A stretch of DNA of 64,000 bases, taken from positions 62,001-126,000 of the forward strand of contig NZ_LFNE01000004.1 of NCBI RefSeq assembly GCF_001045455.1, in the 5' to 3' direction. Below, piece after piece: positions 16,675 through 26,043 of the stretch (the first letter of the stretch is position 1; each line of letters opens with the position of its first letter). This DNA is from Chryseobacterium sp. FH2. Lineage in GTDB: Bacteria; Bacteroidota; Bacteroidia; Flavobacteriales; Weeksellaceae. The notes under the pieces are model-generated. The model did not search any database and had not been told where the DNA came from. It saw only the letters and a program-made list of their open reading frames with translations. A program made the position numbers and the translations under genes.

Positions 16675-19600
16675 TTATTCTGCTAAATTGATTTCTTCTT
16701 TTTTAAGAGGTTTCACCTTTTCTTGTAAGTATTCGAAAATGACATACAATACAGGAATTACAAAAAGTCCTAAAATAGTTCCTATTAATAATCCTATTGC
16801 TGCACCGGTTGCAATTGATCTGTTACCTACCGCACCAATTCCGCTTGCTAAAACCAACGGCAATAAACCGAATATGAACGCAAATGATGTCATCAAAATT
16901 GGTCTTAATCTTGCTTTTGCAGCATTGATGGCAGACATTACAATCGTTTCACCGTGATGCCTTCTCTGAACGGCAAATTCGACAATCAGGATGGCATTTT
17001 TCGCTAATAATCCCACTAGCATAATCAAGGCAATCTGGAAGTAAATATTGTTTTCCAAGCCCATGATTTTTTGTCCGAAATAAGCTCCCATTACCCCAAG
17101 AGGAAGAGAAATTACCACAATAAGAGGAAGAATATAACTTTCATACTGAGCCGAAAGGATAAAGTAAACGAAAATTAAACTTAATCCGAAAATCAATAAT
17201 GTCTGAGAGCCTGAGTTTAATTCTTCTCTCGTTAACCCCGTAAATTCTACATCGTAGTTTTGATTTAACGTTTCTTTAGCCACCTGCTGTACTGCCGTAA
17301 TTGCATCTCCGGAACTGTAACCGGCTGAGTTTGCACCTGTAATTTTCACAGAGGTAAATAGGTTGTAACGGCTTACCGACTGCGGTCCATACGCTTTTGA
17401 AAGAGTCACAAACTGTGAAATGGGTGACATTACTCCGGAACCTGTTTTTACATACAATTCGTTTAGATTATCAATAGTCTTTCTATTATCCGGAAGAGCC
17501 TGAACCATTACTCTGAACTGTTTTCCGTACTTTGTAAAGTCAGCAGTATAAATACCCCCGATATATCCCTGCATGGTTGCTAAGATATCGCTTACAGAAA
17601 CTCCTGATTGTTTAGCCAAAGGAACGTTGATTTCCATTTGATACTGAGGATATTTTGTGTTAAATGAAGACTGAGCAAATTCAATTTCAGGCCTTTCCAT
17701 CAATTTCCCGATGAATTCGTTCATTTTGTTGTCCAAATCTACATATTCGCCACCTGATTTATCCAGAAGTACCATCTCGAAACCGGCACTGTTACCAAAG
17801 CCGGGAACACTCGGTGGCTGGAAGAATACAACTTTAGCATCCGGAACAGCTCCTGAAATTCCGAATAATTTTTTCGTAATATCTTCGGAAGTCTGTCCGT
17901 CTTTTTTTCTTTCATCAAAAGGTTTTAACTTAATGAAAGCAAGACCGTTATTACTACCGTTTCCAGATAAGAAACCTCTACCTGTAGAAATAGTTACATT
18001 TTGTACTCCCGGAACCTTTAAAGCTTTTGCTTGAAGTGTTTTCAAAGCATTATATGTTCTTTCCATAGAAGCACCCGGAGGAAGCTGAACGTCTGTAAAG
18101 ATAATCCCTCTGTCTTCCGTAGGTACAAAACCTTTTTTCATCGTTGTACTTGCCCAATATAGAATACCAGCTGTTAAGGCAAAAATGATTAGTGTTACCC
18201 ATTTATGTCTCAATAAAAATACAAACCCTCTTCCGTAGCGTTCTGTAGCTGTTTTAAAAGCAATATTAAACTTGTAGAAAAACTTCTGAAGGAAATTCAG
18301 GTTTTTGTATTCTGCATGATGTTCTGAGTGAGGTTTTAAAAATAATGAACATAAAACCGGACTTAAAGTCAAGGCATTAACTGCAGAAATGATAATCGCA
18401 ATGATAAGTGTAATACCAAACTGCTGATAGAATACTCCCGTAGGCCCTGTAATAAATGTTACCGGAATGAATACTGCAGCCATTACCAAAGTAATTGAGA
18501 TAATTGCTCCCGTAATTTCATCCATGGCTTCTACCGTTGCTTTTTTAGCATCTGAAATACCGTGTTCCATCTTGGCGTGCACCGCTTCGACGACGACGAT
18601 CGCGTCATCCACAACGATACCAATTGCCAACACCAAAGCGAATAACGTTAATAAATTTAATGAATATCCAAATAAATTCAGGAAGAAGAATGCACCTACA
18701 ATAGATACAGGTACCGCAATCGCGGGAATCAACGTAGATCTGAAATCCTGTAAGAAAATATATACAACGATGAATACCAAAATAAATGCTTCAATTAAGG
18801 TATGAACAACTTTTTCTATCGATGCATCCAGGAACTCATTCGTGTCAAAATTGAATGTATATTTTATTCCTTCAGGGAAACTTCCTTCGGCTGATTTCAG
18901 ATAGGTTTTAATGTTTTTAATAATCTCCTGGGCATTTGAACCCGGTGTCTGGAATATCCCCATGCTGATTGATGGACTGTTTCCGTTTTCCCCGATTCCC
19001 GTGTAAGACTGGCCTGCCAATTCTACTTTAGCTACGTCTTTCAACATTAAGTTTTGCCCGTTTCCAAGGGATTTGATGATAATATTATCGTATTGTTCTT
19101 TATTGTTGAATTTACCTACATATTTAATGATATATTCGAAAGAACTACCACTATTTTGCCCGATAGAACCAGCCGCAGCTTCTCTACTCTGCTCGTTGAT
19201 AGCATTGGTGACATCAGTTGGCGTTATACTGTAAGCTGCCATTTTCGCCGGGTCTAACCAGATTCTCATAGAGTAGTTTTTACCCCCGAAAACGTTGGCG
19301 TCACCCACACCATTAATTCTTTTTAAGTTTGGAATAACATTGATATTCAAAAAGTTTTGAAGATATACATCATCTAAATCTTTGTTTTCGGAATAAAAAG
19401 ACATATACATCAAGGCACTTGTCTGCTGTTTCTGAGTAACAACCCCTGAACGGGTTACCTCACTTGGAAGTAGCGGTGTTGCTCTTGTAACACGGTTCTG
19501 TACGTTTACCGCAGCAATGTCCGGATCAATTCCTTGCTTGAAAAATACCTGAATCTGTGCTGCACCATCATTTCCGGCTGTAGAAGTAATGTAGTCCATA

Positions 19601-19821
19601 CCTTCTACCCCGTTGATTTGTTCTTCTAAAGGTACTACCACACTCTTCATTACAGTTTCGGCATTGGCTCCGGTGTAACTTGCACTGACACTTACCGTGG
19701 GAGGTGCAATATCCGGATACTGTGTAACCGGTAACGAAACCAGTCCCAAAATACCGAGAATCACAATCATAATTGAGATTACGGTGGATAAAACCGGTCT
19801 GTTTATAAAGTTTTTAATCAT
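16675..19821 (-). CDS. RND multidrug efflux pump, HAE-1 family (AcrB-like)
   Basis: The inner-membrane proton-driven pump. At 1048 aa it has the full duplicated plan: TM1, a large periplasmic porter and docking loop, TM2-6, a second loop, TM8-12. GIVVDDAIVVVEAV in TM4 carries the two proton-relay Asp. Other family segments are FINRPVLSTVISI at the N-terminus, PVTQYPDIAPPTVSVSASY, FVPTEDRGIIFTDVQLPPGA and NAILIVEFA. HAE-1 pumps expel hydrophobic and amphiphilic drugs; the exact substrates cannot be read from the sequence. It begins 1 nt after the adaptor stop. Confidence 0.96.
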   Translation of the reverse strand: MIKNFINRPVLSTVISIMIVILGILGLVSLPVTQYPDIAPPTVSVSASYTGANAETVMKSVVVPLEEQINGVEGMDYITSTAGNDGAAQIQVFFKQGIDPDIAAVNVQNRVTRATPLLPSEVTRSGVVTQKQQTSALMYMSFYSENKDLDDVYLQNFLNINVIPNLKRINGVGDANVFGGKNYSMRIWLDPAKMAAYSITPTDVTNAINEQSREAAAGSIGQNSGSSFEYIIKYVGKFNNKEQYDNIIIKSLGNGQNLMLKDVAKVELAGQSYTGIGENGNSPSISMGIFQTPGSNAQEIIKNIKTYLKSAEGSFPEGIKYTFNFDTNEFLDASIEKVVHTLIEAFILVFIVVYIFLQDFRSTLIPAIAVPVSIVGAFFFLNLFGYSLNLLTLFALVLAIGIVVDDAIVVVEAVHAKMEHGISDAKKATVEAMDEITGAIISITLVMAAVFIPVTFITGPTGVFYQQFGITLIIAIIISAVNALTLSPVLCSLFLKPHSEHHAEYKNLNFLQKFFYKFNIAFKTATERYGRGFVFLLRHKWVTLIIFALTAGILYWASTTMKKGFVPTEDRGIIFTDVQLPPGASMERTYNALKTLQAKALKVPGVQNVTISTGRGFLSGNGSNNGLAFIKLKPFDERKKDGQTSEDITKKLFGISGAVPDAKVVFFQPPSVPGFGNSAGFEMVLLDKSGGEYVDLDNKMNEFIGKLMERPEIEFAQSSFNTKYPQYQMEINVPLAKQSGVSVSDILATMQGYIGGIYTADFTKYGKQFRVMVQALPDNRKTIDNLNELYVKTGSGVMSPISQFVTLSKAYGPQSVSRYNLFTSVKITGANSAGYSSGDAITAVQQVAKETLNQNYDVEFTGLTREELNSGSQTLLIFGLSLIFVYFILSAQYESYILPLIVVISLPLGVMGAYFGQKIMGLENNIYFQIALIMLVGLLAKNAILIVEFAVQRRHHGETIVMSAINAAKARLRPILMTSFAFIFGLLPLVLASGIGAVGNRSIATGAAIGLLIGTILGLFVIPVLYVIFEYLQEKVKPLKKEEINLAE

Positions 19822-19822
19822 C

Positions 19823-21007
19823 TTAGAATTTCGGTTTTATTGATTGTACAAGACTATCCATTTTTACAGGTTTCGGCTTCACGGCAGTTCCTGGCTTCAA
19901 TCCGCCGATTCCCGCTGCCACTATCATTTCGCCTTTCTTCACCCCTGATTTTACTAAAGTCATATTGTCGATTCTGTCGATAACATCAATGACAACGTTT
20001 TTAGCAGTATCTTTTTCCACTTTATAAACGTAAACGATACCTTGCTGCTCATAAGTAGCACTTTCAGGAACTACTAATACATTGTCATAAGCTTGTGGGA
20101 ATCTGATGGTTCCGCTGTTTCCATTACTTAACAACTTTTGGGCATTAGAGAATGCAACTCTGAACTGGATAGTTCCTGTCGTAGGATCAATCTGTCCTGT
20201 AATAGCCTCGATTTTTCCTTTTTCAGGATAAAGGCTTCCGTTTGCCAGTTGAAGCTCAACCATCGGAAGGTTTCTAATTTTTTCAGGCATGGAAACTCCG
20301 GGAGACTTCTCAAGGAAATTGAAATATTCTTTCTCATTCATTGAAAAATAAGCAAATATCTGAGAGGTGTCAGAAATTGTCGTCAAAGGTGTCTGATCAG
20401 TCGGACCAACTAAACTACCTACTTTTAAAGGAAGTTTTCCGATAACACCGGAAATTGGGGCACGGATAACCGAGTAATCAATATTGGCCTCTACTCCTTT
20501 GTAATTGGCAACTGCCTGTCTTTTAGCTGCATTAGCTTGTTGTAATTGAGCCTGGGCCTGAGCTAAATTTGCCTGAGCTGTTTGTAACTGGACATTACTG
20601 ATGATATTTTTTTGTACAAGAGGTTTTAGTTTATTTACTTCAACCTGAGCTGCATTCACAGAAGCCTGAGCTGCTGCAATAGTCGATTCTGCAGCACCGA
20701 TTCCCGCCTTGGAAGCGGCAGCGTTTTCACTCAAAATATTGGTTTCCAGACGGAATAAAGGCTGTCCTTTTGTTACATACTGCCCTTCATCTACCAAAAC
20801 CTGAGTAATATATCCTTGTATTTTAGCGCGAACATCATTGTTTACCCTACCCTGTATAGAGGCGGGAAAAGTCTGATAGCCCACTATATTTTTGGACTCC
20901 ACATTTACTACAGGATAAGGTTTTGCACCGTCCTGTTTTGGAGCTTCTTTTTTGCAGGCCGTAAGCGAAAGCGCTGCAATAGAAAGTATAACTAGCTTAT
21001 TGTTCAT
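19823..21007 (-). CDS. RND periplasmic adaptor (AcrA/MexA-like), lipoprotein
   Basis: The membrane-fusion subunit linking pump and outer-membrane factor. The signal ends in lipobox LSLTACKKE. A split lipoyl domain flanks an Ala/Gln-rich alpha-hairpin (about residues 80-170, with LAQAQAQLQQANAAKRQAV), followed by DYSVIRAPISGVIGK and beta-barrel segments. Length 394 aa is standard. The stop and start codons of its neighbours are 1 nt away on each side, so regulator, adaptor and pump form a tight operon. Confidence 0.95.
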   Translation of the reverse strand: MNNKLVILSIAALSLTACKKEAPKQDGAKPYPVVNVESKNIVGYQTFPASIQGRVNNDVRAKIQGYITQVLVDEGQYVTKGQPLFRLETNILSENAAASKAGIGAAESTIAAAQASVNAAQVEVNKLKPLVQKNIISNVQLQTAQANLAQAQAQLQQANAAKRQAVANYKGVEANIDYSVIRAPISGVIGKLPLKVGSLVGPTDQTPLTTISDTSQIFAYFSMNEKEYFNFLEKSPGVSMPEKIRNLPMVELQLANGSLYPEKGKIEAITGQIDPTTGTIQFRVAFSNAQKLLSNGNSGTIRFPQAYDNVLVVPESATYEQQGIVYVYKVEKDTAKNVVIDVIDRIDNMTLVKSGVKKGEMIVAAGIGGLKPGTAVKPKPVKMDSLVQSIKPKF

Positions 21008-21008
21008 T

Positions 21009-21464
21009 TTATAGTTTATTAAGAGATTCCTGAATATTGATTATATTTTTATTTAAAAGAGCTTTATAAGCTTCAATTCTTTCGTTATACCCATCGTCCT
21101 GATTTTTTTTAAAATTGTTTAAATCTTCTAGTAGCTTTAATTCGTCTTGCATTTTCTGAACTATTTTTTCAAATCTTATCTTCTTATATTCTTCATTGAG
21201 AAAAAAATATCGTTTTCGTTCATCCATCTTATTGTGATCTACAATAAGCTCTGCATTCAAAAGCAATGAAATACTTGTAGAAACAGAACTTTTGCTAGCA
21301 GAAAGAACTTCCACAAATTCATCAAAAGTAATTCCTACCCTTTCGGCATCGAAAAGTAGATAGGCATAGATTTTGGAAGCTAAAGGAGGGATGTCGAAAA
21401 TGGTACCATAAAATTTTACAGCATCCTGAAATATTTTTTCGTCAATTTCTATACTCTTATGCAC
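21009..21464 (-). CDS. GbsR/MarR-type transcriptional regulator of the efflux operon
   Basis: A 151-aa winged-helix protein: the DNA-binding core is LASKIYAYLLFDAERVGITF, then FVEVLSASKSSVSTSISLLL (recognition helix) and a wing around DERKRYFFLNEEY, followed by a coiled-coil-like C-terminus for dimerisation. This GbsR-like layout is frequent beside RND operons in Flavobacteriia. It is the first gene of the operon and has a palindrome in its promoter, suggesting autorepression relieved by a pump substrate (inference). Confidence 0.88.
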   Translation of the reverse strand: MHKSIEIDEKIFQDAVKFYGTIFDIPPLASKIYAYLLFDAERVGITFDEFVEVLSASKSSVSTSISLLLNAELIVDHNKMDERKRYFFLNEEYKKIRFEKIVQKMQDELKLLEDLNNFKKNQDDGYNERIEAYKALLNKNIINIQESLNKL

Positions 21465-21480
21465 TGTATATAAATTTGAG

Positions 21481-21488
21481 CAAATGTA
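21481..21488 (-). promoter_or_regulatory. Putative -7 element of the RND operon
   Basis: TACATTTG on the minus strand fits TANNTTTG and lies 17 nt upstream of the regulator ATG. The nearest TTTG (21513-21516) is 24 bp away, longer than usual, so the -33 box may be weak. Confidence 0.55.
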
Positions 21489-21492
21489 AAAA

Positions 21493-21507
21493 TTAGTTCT
21501 GAACTAA
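21493..21507. promoter_or_regulatory. Palindromic operator of the RND operon
   Basis: TTAGTTCTGAACTAA is a perfect 7-1-7 inverted repeat placed between the -7 element and the candidate -33 box. Its position suits repression by the dimeric GbsR/MarR-type protein encoded directly downstream. Confidence 0.65.
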
Positions 21508-21580
21508 ACGAACAAACTCAATAGAGTTTATAAATACTGGGCGTTTTAAAAATTCAATGAAAATGGATTTAACTTTTTGC

Positions 21581-22093
21581 TCAAATTATAATCTTCTCAT
21601 AGGCCTTTCTCATTCCGCCGGCAAGAAATACCTCTCCGCAATAAGTATATCCTTTGCTTTCCAGGATTTTTAACATAGCAAGATTATCAAAATTTGTATC
21701 TACTTTTACGCTCTGGATACCATGTTTTCTCGTGAAATCTTCAATATGATCAAATAATTTTTTCACCATTCCCTGACCTGCAAATTTTTCATCAACAGCG
21801 ACTCTGTGGACAACCACAAATTCTCCGTCACTCAGCCAGGCTCCTTCAATAGTACTGTAAGCAGGCTCATCATTGAGAATTAAAGCTGTATAAACCGCAA
21901 TTTCTCCATCCACTGTCATTACATACCCGAAGCCTTTTGAGATATCACTTTCCACAGTATCAAGATTGGGATAACCTTGTTGCCATTGAGTACTTCCGTC
22001 TTGTCTTCTTCTTTCTATTGCCTGTTGTAAGATATTCCAGATAATGTCTCTGTCTTCAATTTCTGCCTTTCTTAGTTTAATTTCCGAATTCAT
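21581..22093 (-). CDS. GNAT family N-acetyltransferase
   Basis: A 170-aa acyl-CoA-dependent transferase fold. It opens with IKLRKAEIEDRDIIWNILQQAI; motif A is around VVHRVAVDEKFAGQGMVKKLFDH, with the acetyl-CoA-binding Q/R-x-x-G-x-G/A loop as QGM; motif B follows at KVDTNFDNLAMLKILESKGY with the ending YCGEVFLAGG. The substrate is not predictable. It is probably monocistronic. Confidence 0.9.
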   Translation of the reverse strand: MNSEIKLRKAEIEDRDIIWNILQQAIERRRQDGSTQWQQGYPNLDTVESDISKGFGYVMTVDGEIAVYTALILNDEPAYSTIEGAWLSDGEFVVVHRVAVDEKFAGQGMVKKLFDHIEDFTRKHGIQSVKVDTNFDNLAMLKILESKGYTYCGEVFLAGGMRKAYEKIII

Positions 22094-22241
22094 GCTGTGA
22101 AATTTTTAGCTTAAAAAGATTTAGGAATTTAGATTTCTTATATTTTAAGTTTTATTTAAATTAAATGGCTAATTTTTTTAAAAAATAAAAATAATTCCCA
22201 AATTCTTACTTATAATTTTTAAAAGTTTAAAATTTTGAATT

Positions 22242-22278
22242 AAAAAAACCGAAAACTAATTAAAATTAATTTTCGGTT
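22242..22278 (-). terminator. Intrinsic terminator after the DUF2007 gene
   Basis: Arms AACCGAAAA and TTTTCGGTT, extended by AT pairs, with a minus-strand T-run of seven lie 36 nt downstream of the DUF2007 stop. Confidence 0.8.
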
Positions 22279-22313
22279 CGAAGTAGTAAAATTTAAAATT
22301 ATGAAATTGTTTT

Positions 22314-22544
22314 TTATTGATTTTCTGCCTGCTGAAGATAACTGTCGATAATCTCGAATGCTTTCTTCTCATCTTCTAAATCTACCATTACTTTTAACGA
22401 TGTAGCTGTAGGTGTGGTCGTAAAAGTAAGATAATTATTTTCAACCGCATTTATAATTTGCGCGTCGTCTAATTTTGATTTGATTAACTGTATTTCTGAA
22501 GGTTTGTCACTTTCAAAAACTGATACTCTTGTACTTCTTTCCAT
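22314..22544 (-). CDS. DUF2007-type small protein
   Basis: A 76-aa soluble protein whose pattern (VSVFESDKPSEIQLIKSKLD, then DLEDEKKAFEIIDSYLQ) matches DUF2007, annotated in databases as a putative signal-transducing protein with an ACT-like beta-alpha-beta fold. No biochemical role is established. It is 63 nt from the lysine aminotransferase gene on the same strand and has its own terminator, so it could end that transcript. Confidence 0.75.
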   Translation of the reverse strand: MERSTRVSVFESDKPSEIQLIKSKLDDAQIINAVENNYLTFTTTPTATSLKVMVDLEDEKKAFEIIDSYLQQAENQ

Positions 22545-22607
22545 ATTCTATCACGTTTTGAGTATCTAAATATATAACGTTTTTTTGAAAATTACAAATT
22601 CTCAGTT

Positions 22608-23933
22608 TTAAATTTTATTAATATTATTTTCAATTTTATCTAATGCAAGCTGAATTTCTTCTTCCGTAACATTCAAATGAGGTCTGAATCGAAGTGACTG
22701 GTCCCCACATGCTAAGATGAACAAACCATCATGGAAAAGTTCTTCACGTAAGAGGTTTCTTTGCTCATGAGTCGGCAGGTCAATGGCACACATTAATCCT
22801 CTTCCTCTTGCGTTTGAAAGTTTTTCCGGATATTTTTCTGCTAGTTTTTTTAAACCTTCCAATAAATAATCACCTATAACTCTTGCGTTTTCTACAAGGT
22901 TTTCTTTTTCAATGACTTCCATTACCAATTGGAAACGAAGCATATCAATAAAGTTTCCTCCAAAAGTAGAATTGATTCTTGAGCTTTCTCTGAAAACATT
23001 ATTCGGCACTTCGTCAAACTTTTCTTTATTTGCTAAAACTCCGCAAACCTGTGATTTTTTACCGAAAGAAATAATGTCCGGTTTTGCTGTAAAATGTTGG
23101 AAAGCCCACATTTTTCCTGTAATTCCGATGCCGGTTTGTACTTCATCAAAAATTAAAAGAATTTCATTTTGGTCACAAATTTTTCTTAATCCTAATAAAA
23201 ATTCATCTCTGAAATGATTATCACCCCCTTCAGCCTGGATCGGTTCGATAATAATACAAGCCACTTTATCAGGATTCATTAAGATAGCTTCTTCAATATT
23301 TAATAAAGCTAATCTTTCGTTTTTAATTGTTTCTTCTAAATTTTCTTCCGTAATGGGAAAAGTTAATTTAGGATTCAGAATTCTTGGCCAGTCAAACATC
23401 GGGAAATACTGATATTTTCTCGGATCAGAAGTATTTGTCAAGCTTAGGGTATAACCGCTCCTGCCGTGAAATGCCTGTCTGAAGTGAATGCATATTCCGG
23501 CTTCTGTATCAAGGCCTTTTTCAAAATTTTTTCGTGTTTTCCAGTCGAAGCAGGCTTTCATTGCATTTTCAACACCTAATGTTCCGCCTTCGATAAAAAA
23601 AGCATACTGTAGTTCTTCAGGAATAACCACTCTTTCAAAAACTTCTAAAAATTGAGCATATTCTTCAGAATAGATATCTGCCAAAGTAGGTTTGTTAACT
23701 GCCATTTTCCCTAACCAAGCTGATTTTTCAACTAAATAAGGATGATTATAACCGACAGACGCCGAAGCGAACATCGAAAACATATCTAAATATTCTCTAT
23801 TGGTAAGTTTGTCGTAAAGCCATGAACCGTGGGATTTTTCAATATCCATCACGAAATCAAAGCCATCTGCCAAAACGTGCTTACCTACTATTTCTTTTAC
23901 TTTATTTACTTGTATGTCAATTGTTTGTTCCAT
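22608..23933 (-). CDS. lat: L-lysine 6-aminotransferase
   Basis: A class-III PLP aminotransferase that moves the epsilon-amino group of lysine to 2-oxoglutarate, giving 2-aminoadipate 6-semialdehyde. The LAT subfamily is indicated by GSWLYDKLTNREYLDMFSMF, the early YNHPYL, FIEGGTLGVENAMKACFDWK, FHGRSGYTLSLTNT, FDEVQTGIG (PLP Asp) and ISFGKKSQVCG with the Schiff-base Lys. Length 441 aa agrees. The gene just upstream encodes the dehydrogenase for its product, forming a lysine-degradation pair. Confidence 0.92.
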   Translation of the reverse strand: MEQTIDIQVNKVKEIVGKHVLADGFDFVMDIEKSHGSWLYDKLTNREYLDMFSMFASASVGYNHPYLVEKSAWLGKMAVNKPTLADIYSEEYAQFLEVFERVVIPEELQYAFFIEGGTLGVENAMKACFDWKTRKNFEKGLDTEAGICIHFRQAFHGRSGYTLSLTNTSDPRKYQYFPMFDWPRILNPKLTFPITEENLEETIKNERLALLNIEEAILMNPDKVACIIIEPIQAEGGDNHFRDEFLLGLRKICDQNEILLIFDEVQTGIGITGKMWAFQHFTAKPDIISFGKKSQVCGVLANKEKFDEVPNNVFRESSRINSTFGGNFIDMLRFQLVMEVIEKENLVENARVIGDYLLEGLKKLAEKYPEKLSNARGRGLMCAIDLPTHEQRNLLREELFHDGLFILACGDQSLRFRPHLNVTEEEIQLALDKIENNINKI

Positions 23934-24022
23934 ATTTTTGTGTGAATTGAAAAAAATTAATAAAAAATCAGATTATCATAAATCTTTATAATATAATAAG
24001 TTAATTAATTTAAACTAAGGGT

Positions 24023-25573
24023 TTATAAATCGAATTTAATTCCCTGTGCTAAAGGAAGTTGAGCTGTATAATTTATGGTGTTAGTCTGTCTTCTCATATA
24101 ATATTTCCAGACATCTGAACCAGATTCTCTACCTCCTCCGGTTTCTTTTTCACCACCAAAAGCACCTCCGATTTCAGCACCTGAAGTTCCGATATTTACA
24201 TTAGCAATTCCACAATCCGAACCTGCATGAGAAAGGAATAATTCTGCTTCTCTCAAATTTTGTGTCATAATTGCAGACGATAATCCCTGTGGAACATCAT
24301 TTTGAATTGTAATTGCTTCTTCCAGGGTCTTGTATTTAATTAAATATAAGATTGGCGCAAAAGTTTCGTGTTGTACAATCTCGTAAGAATTTTTAACTTC
24401 AGCGATACATGGTTTTACATAGCAACCCGATTCGTACCCTTTTCCTTGTAAAACTTCACCATCAACAATGAATTTTGCACCTTCCTTCTTACCTTTTTTT
24501 ATAGCTTCCTGATACATATTTACAGCATCAGTATCGATAAGCGGCCCCACGTGATTATTTTCATCTAAAGGATTGCCTATTTTTAATTGATCATAGGCTT
24601 TTACCAGTCTGTTTTTCACTTCATCATAAACACTTTCGTGAATAATCAGTCTTCTCGTGGAAGTACATCTTTGTCCTGCTGTTCCTACCGCTCCGAAAAC
24701 CGCTCCGATAATTGACATATCGATATCTGCGTCTTTAGAAATGATGATGGCATTGTTTCCGCCTAGTTCAAGGATAGATTTCCCGAATCTCTCAGCAACT
24801 TTAGAAGAAACCATTCTTCCTACTCTTGTAGAGCCTGTGAAAGAAACAAGAGAAACTCTTTTGTCATCGACTAATCTTTGTCCGATTTCATGATCTGCTA
24901 CCAATACACTTGAAATTCCTTCAGGAAGATTGTTTTCTTCCAAAACTTCATTCATAATATTCTGGCAGGCAAGCGCACAAAGCGGAGTCTTTTCAGATGG
25001 TTTCCAAATTGTAACATTACCACAAATCCATGCCAAAGCGGTGTTCCAGGACCAAACTGCTACCGGAAAATTAAAAGCGGTGATAATTCCCACAATCCCA
25101 AGCGGATGATATTGTTCGTACATCCTGTGACCAGGTCTTTCAGAATGCATGGTATACCCATGAAGTTGTCTTGAAACTCCCACTGCAAAATCGCAGATAT
25201 CGATCATTTCCTGAACTTCGCCTAAGCCTTCCTGCAAAGATTTACCCATTTCATAAGAAACAAGCTTCCCTAAATCATCCTTATATTGTCTTAATTTTTG
25301 ACCTAATTGTCTTACGATTTCTCCTCTTTTAGGAGCCGGAATCAGCCTGAACTCTTTAAATGCTTTTTCAGCAGTTTCGATTACTTTGTTATAATCAGAT
25401 TCTCCCGAAGTCTTTATTTTAGCAATCAAATTACCATCTACAGGTGAAAAGCTTTCGATTGTTTTCCCCGATGCGAAGTATTTTCCGCCTACTGAAGTTC
25501 CTTTATTTTCATCTTTAATTCCTAGATTTCTGAGAGTTTTTTCAATTCCAAAATCCTTTACTTTTTTAGACAT
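24023..25573 (-). CDS. L-2-aminoadipate-6-semialdehyde dehydrogenase (ALDH7 family)
   Basis: An NAD(P)-dependent aldehyde dehydrogenase that oxidises aminoadipate semialdehyde to 2-aminoadipate. ALDH7/antiquitin features: PLGIVGIITAFNFPVAVWSWN, WKPSEKTPL, LVSFTGSTRVGR, ELGGNNAIIISKDAD with the general-base Glu, AGQRCTSTRRL with the catalytic Cys, and the C-terminal GGAFGGEKETGGGRESGSD. Length 516 aa is typical. It lies upstream of lat; the 89-nt gap leaves open whether they share one transcript. Confidence 0.9.
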   Translation of the reverse strand: MSKKVKDFGIEKTLRNLGIKDENKGTSVGGKYFASGKTIESFSPVDGNLIAKIKTSGESDYNKVIETAEKAFKEFRLIPAPKRGEIVRQLGQKLRQYKDDLGKLVSYEMGKSLQEGLGEVQEMIDICDFAVGVSRQLHGYTMHSERPGHRMYEQYHPLGIVGIITAFNFPVAVWSWNTALAWICGNVTIWKPSEKTPLCALACQNIMNEVLEENNLPEGISSVLVADHEIGQRLVDDKRVSLVSFTGSTRVGRMVSSKVAERFGKSILELGGNNAIIISKDADIDMSIIGAVFGAVGTAGQRCTSTRRLIIHESVYDEVKNRLVKAYDQLKIGNPLDENNHVGPLIDTDAVNMYQEAIKKGKKEGAKFIVDGEVLQGKGYESGCYVKPCIAEVKNSYEIVQHETFAPILYLIKYKTLEEAITIQNDVPQGLSSAIMTQNLREAELFLSHAGSDCGIANVNIGTSGAEIGGAFGGEKETGGGRESGSDVWKYYMRRQTNTINYTAQLPLAQGIKFDL

Positions 25574-25595
25574 AAATATTACTTTTCGTTTTCCC

Positions 25596-25625
25596 TAAAG
25601 TTAAAAATATTAGACGAACTGCAAA
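25596..25625 (-). promoter_or_regulatory. Promoter of the aldehyde dehydrogenase gene
   Basis: TTTG (25622-25625) and TAACTTTA (25596-25603), 18 bp apart, match the consensus except for the last base of the -7 box. Confidence 0.5.
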
Positions 25626-25652
25626 ATTTTTATTTTTTTAGCCTGTTTTTTA

Positions 25653-25683
25653 TTTGGACTAATTATAAACATGCTTATCTTTG
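25653..25683 (+). promoter_or_regulatory. Promoter of the 66-aa membrane protein gene
   Basis: TTTG (25653-25656), 19 bp, TATCTTTG (25676-25683): both boxes match exactly and the spacing is canonical. The start codon is 25 nt downstream. Confidence 0.75.
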
Positions 25684-25708
25684 TAGGGTAATCAATTGAA
25701 TTTCAGAA

Positions 25709-25909
25709 ATGGAAAATAATAATACGGTAAATGAACCTATAATTGAAGAAAAGAAAAACTCCAGGTGGAAGCGAATGTTGAAGAAGTTTGGAATTGGCGG
25801 AATTATATTTTTTACGGTAAAAGGTATTATCACTTCTACCCTTATTTATTTCCTTGGAAAAAACTTCTGGAGTGTGATTAGCAATTATATTACAACGATA
25901 TTTGATTAA
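25709..25909 (+). CDS. Small single-pass membrane protein, function unknown
   Basis: The 66-aa protein has a charged N-terminal third (EEKKNSRWKRMLKKFG) and then a hydrophobic stretch GIGGIIFFTVKGIITSTLIY ending near residue 56. No known family is recognised. A consensus promoter and a strong terminator bracket it, which supports a real, separately expressed gene. Confidence 0.75.
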   Translation: MENNNTVNEPIIEEKKNSRWKRMLKKFGIGGIIFFTVKGIITSTLIYFLGKNFWSVISNYITTIFD

Positions 25910-25927
25910 TTAATTGATATAGGGAAC

Positions 25928-25960
25928 AAAAAAAAGCAGAGAAATTTTCTCTGCTTTTTT
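25928..25960. terminator. Intrinsic terminator after the 66-aa membrane protein
   Basis: Long near-perfect palindrome with arms AAAAAGCAGAGAAA and TTTCTCTGCTTTTT; a T-run follows on the plus strand and an A-run precedes, so it could work in both directions. Confidence 0.85.
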
Positions 25961-26043
25961 CTTTAAGATATATTGGGGTTGTATTGCTATTCAAAGAAGA
26001 ACGAAGTGAAATGAGAATCTATTATTTTTTATTACTAAATTAA

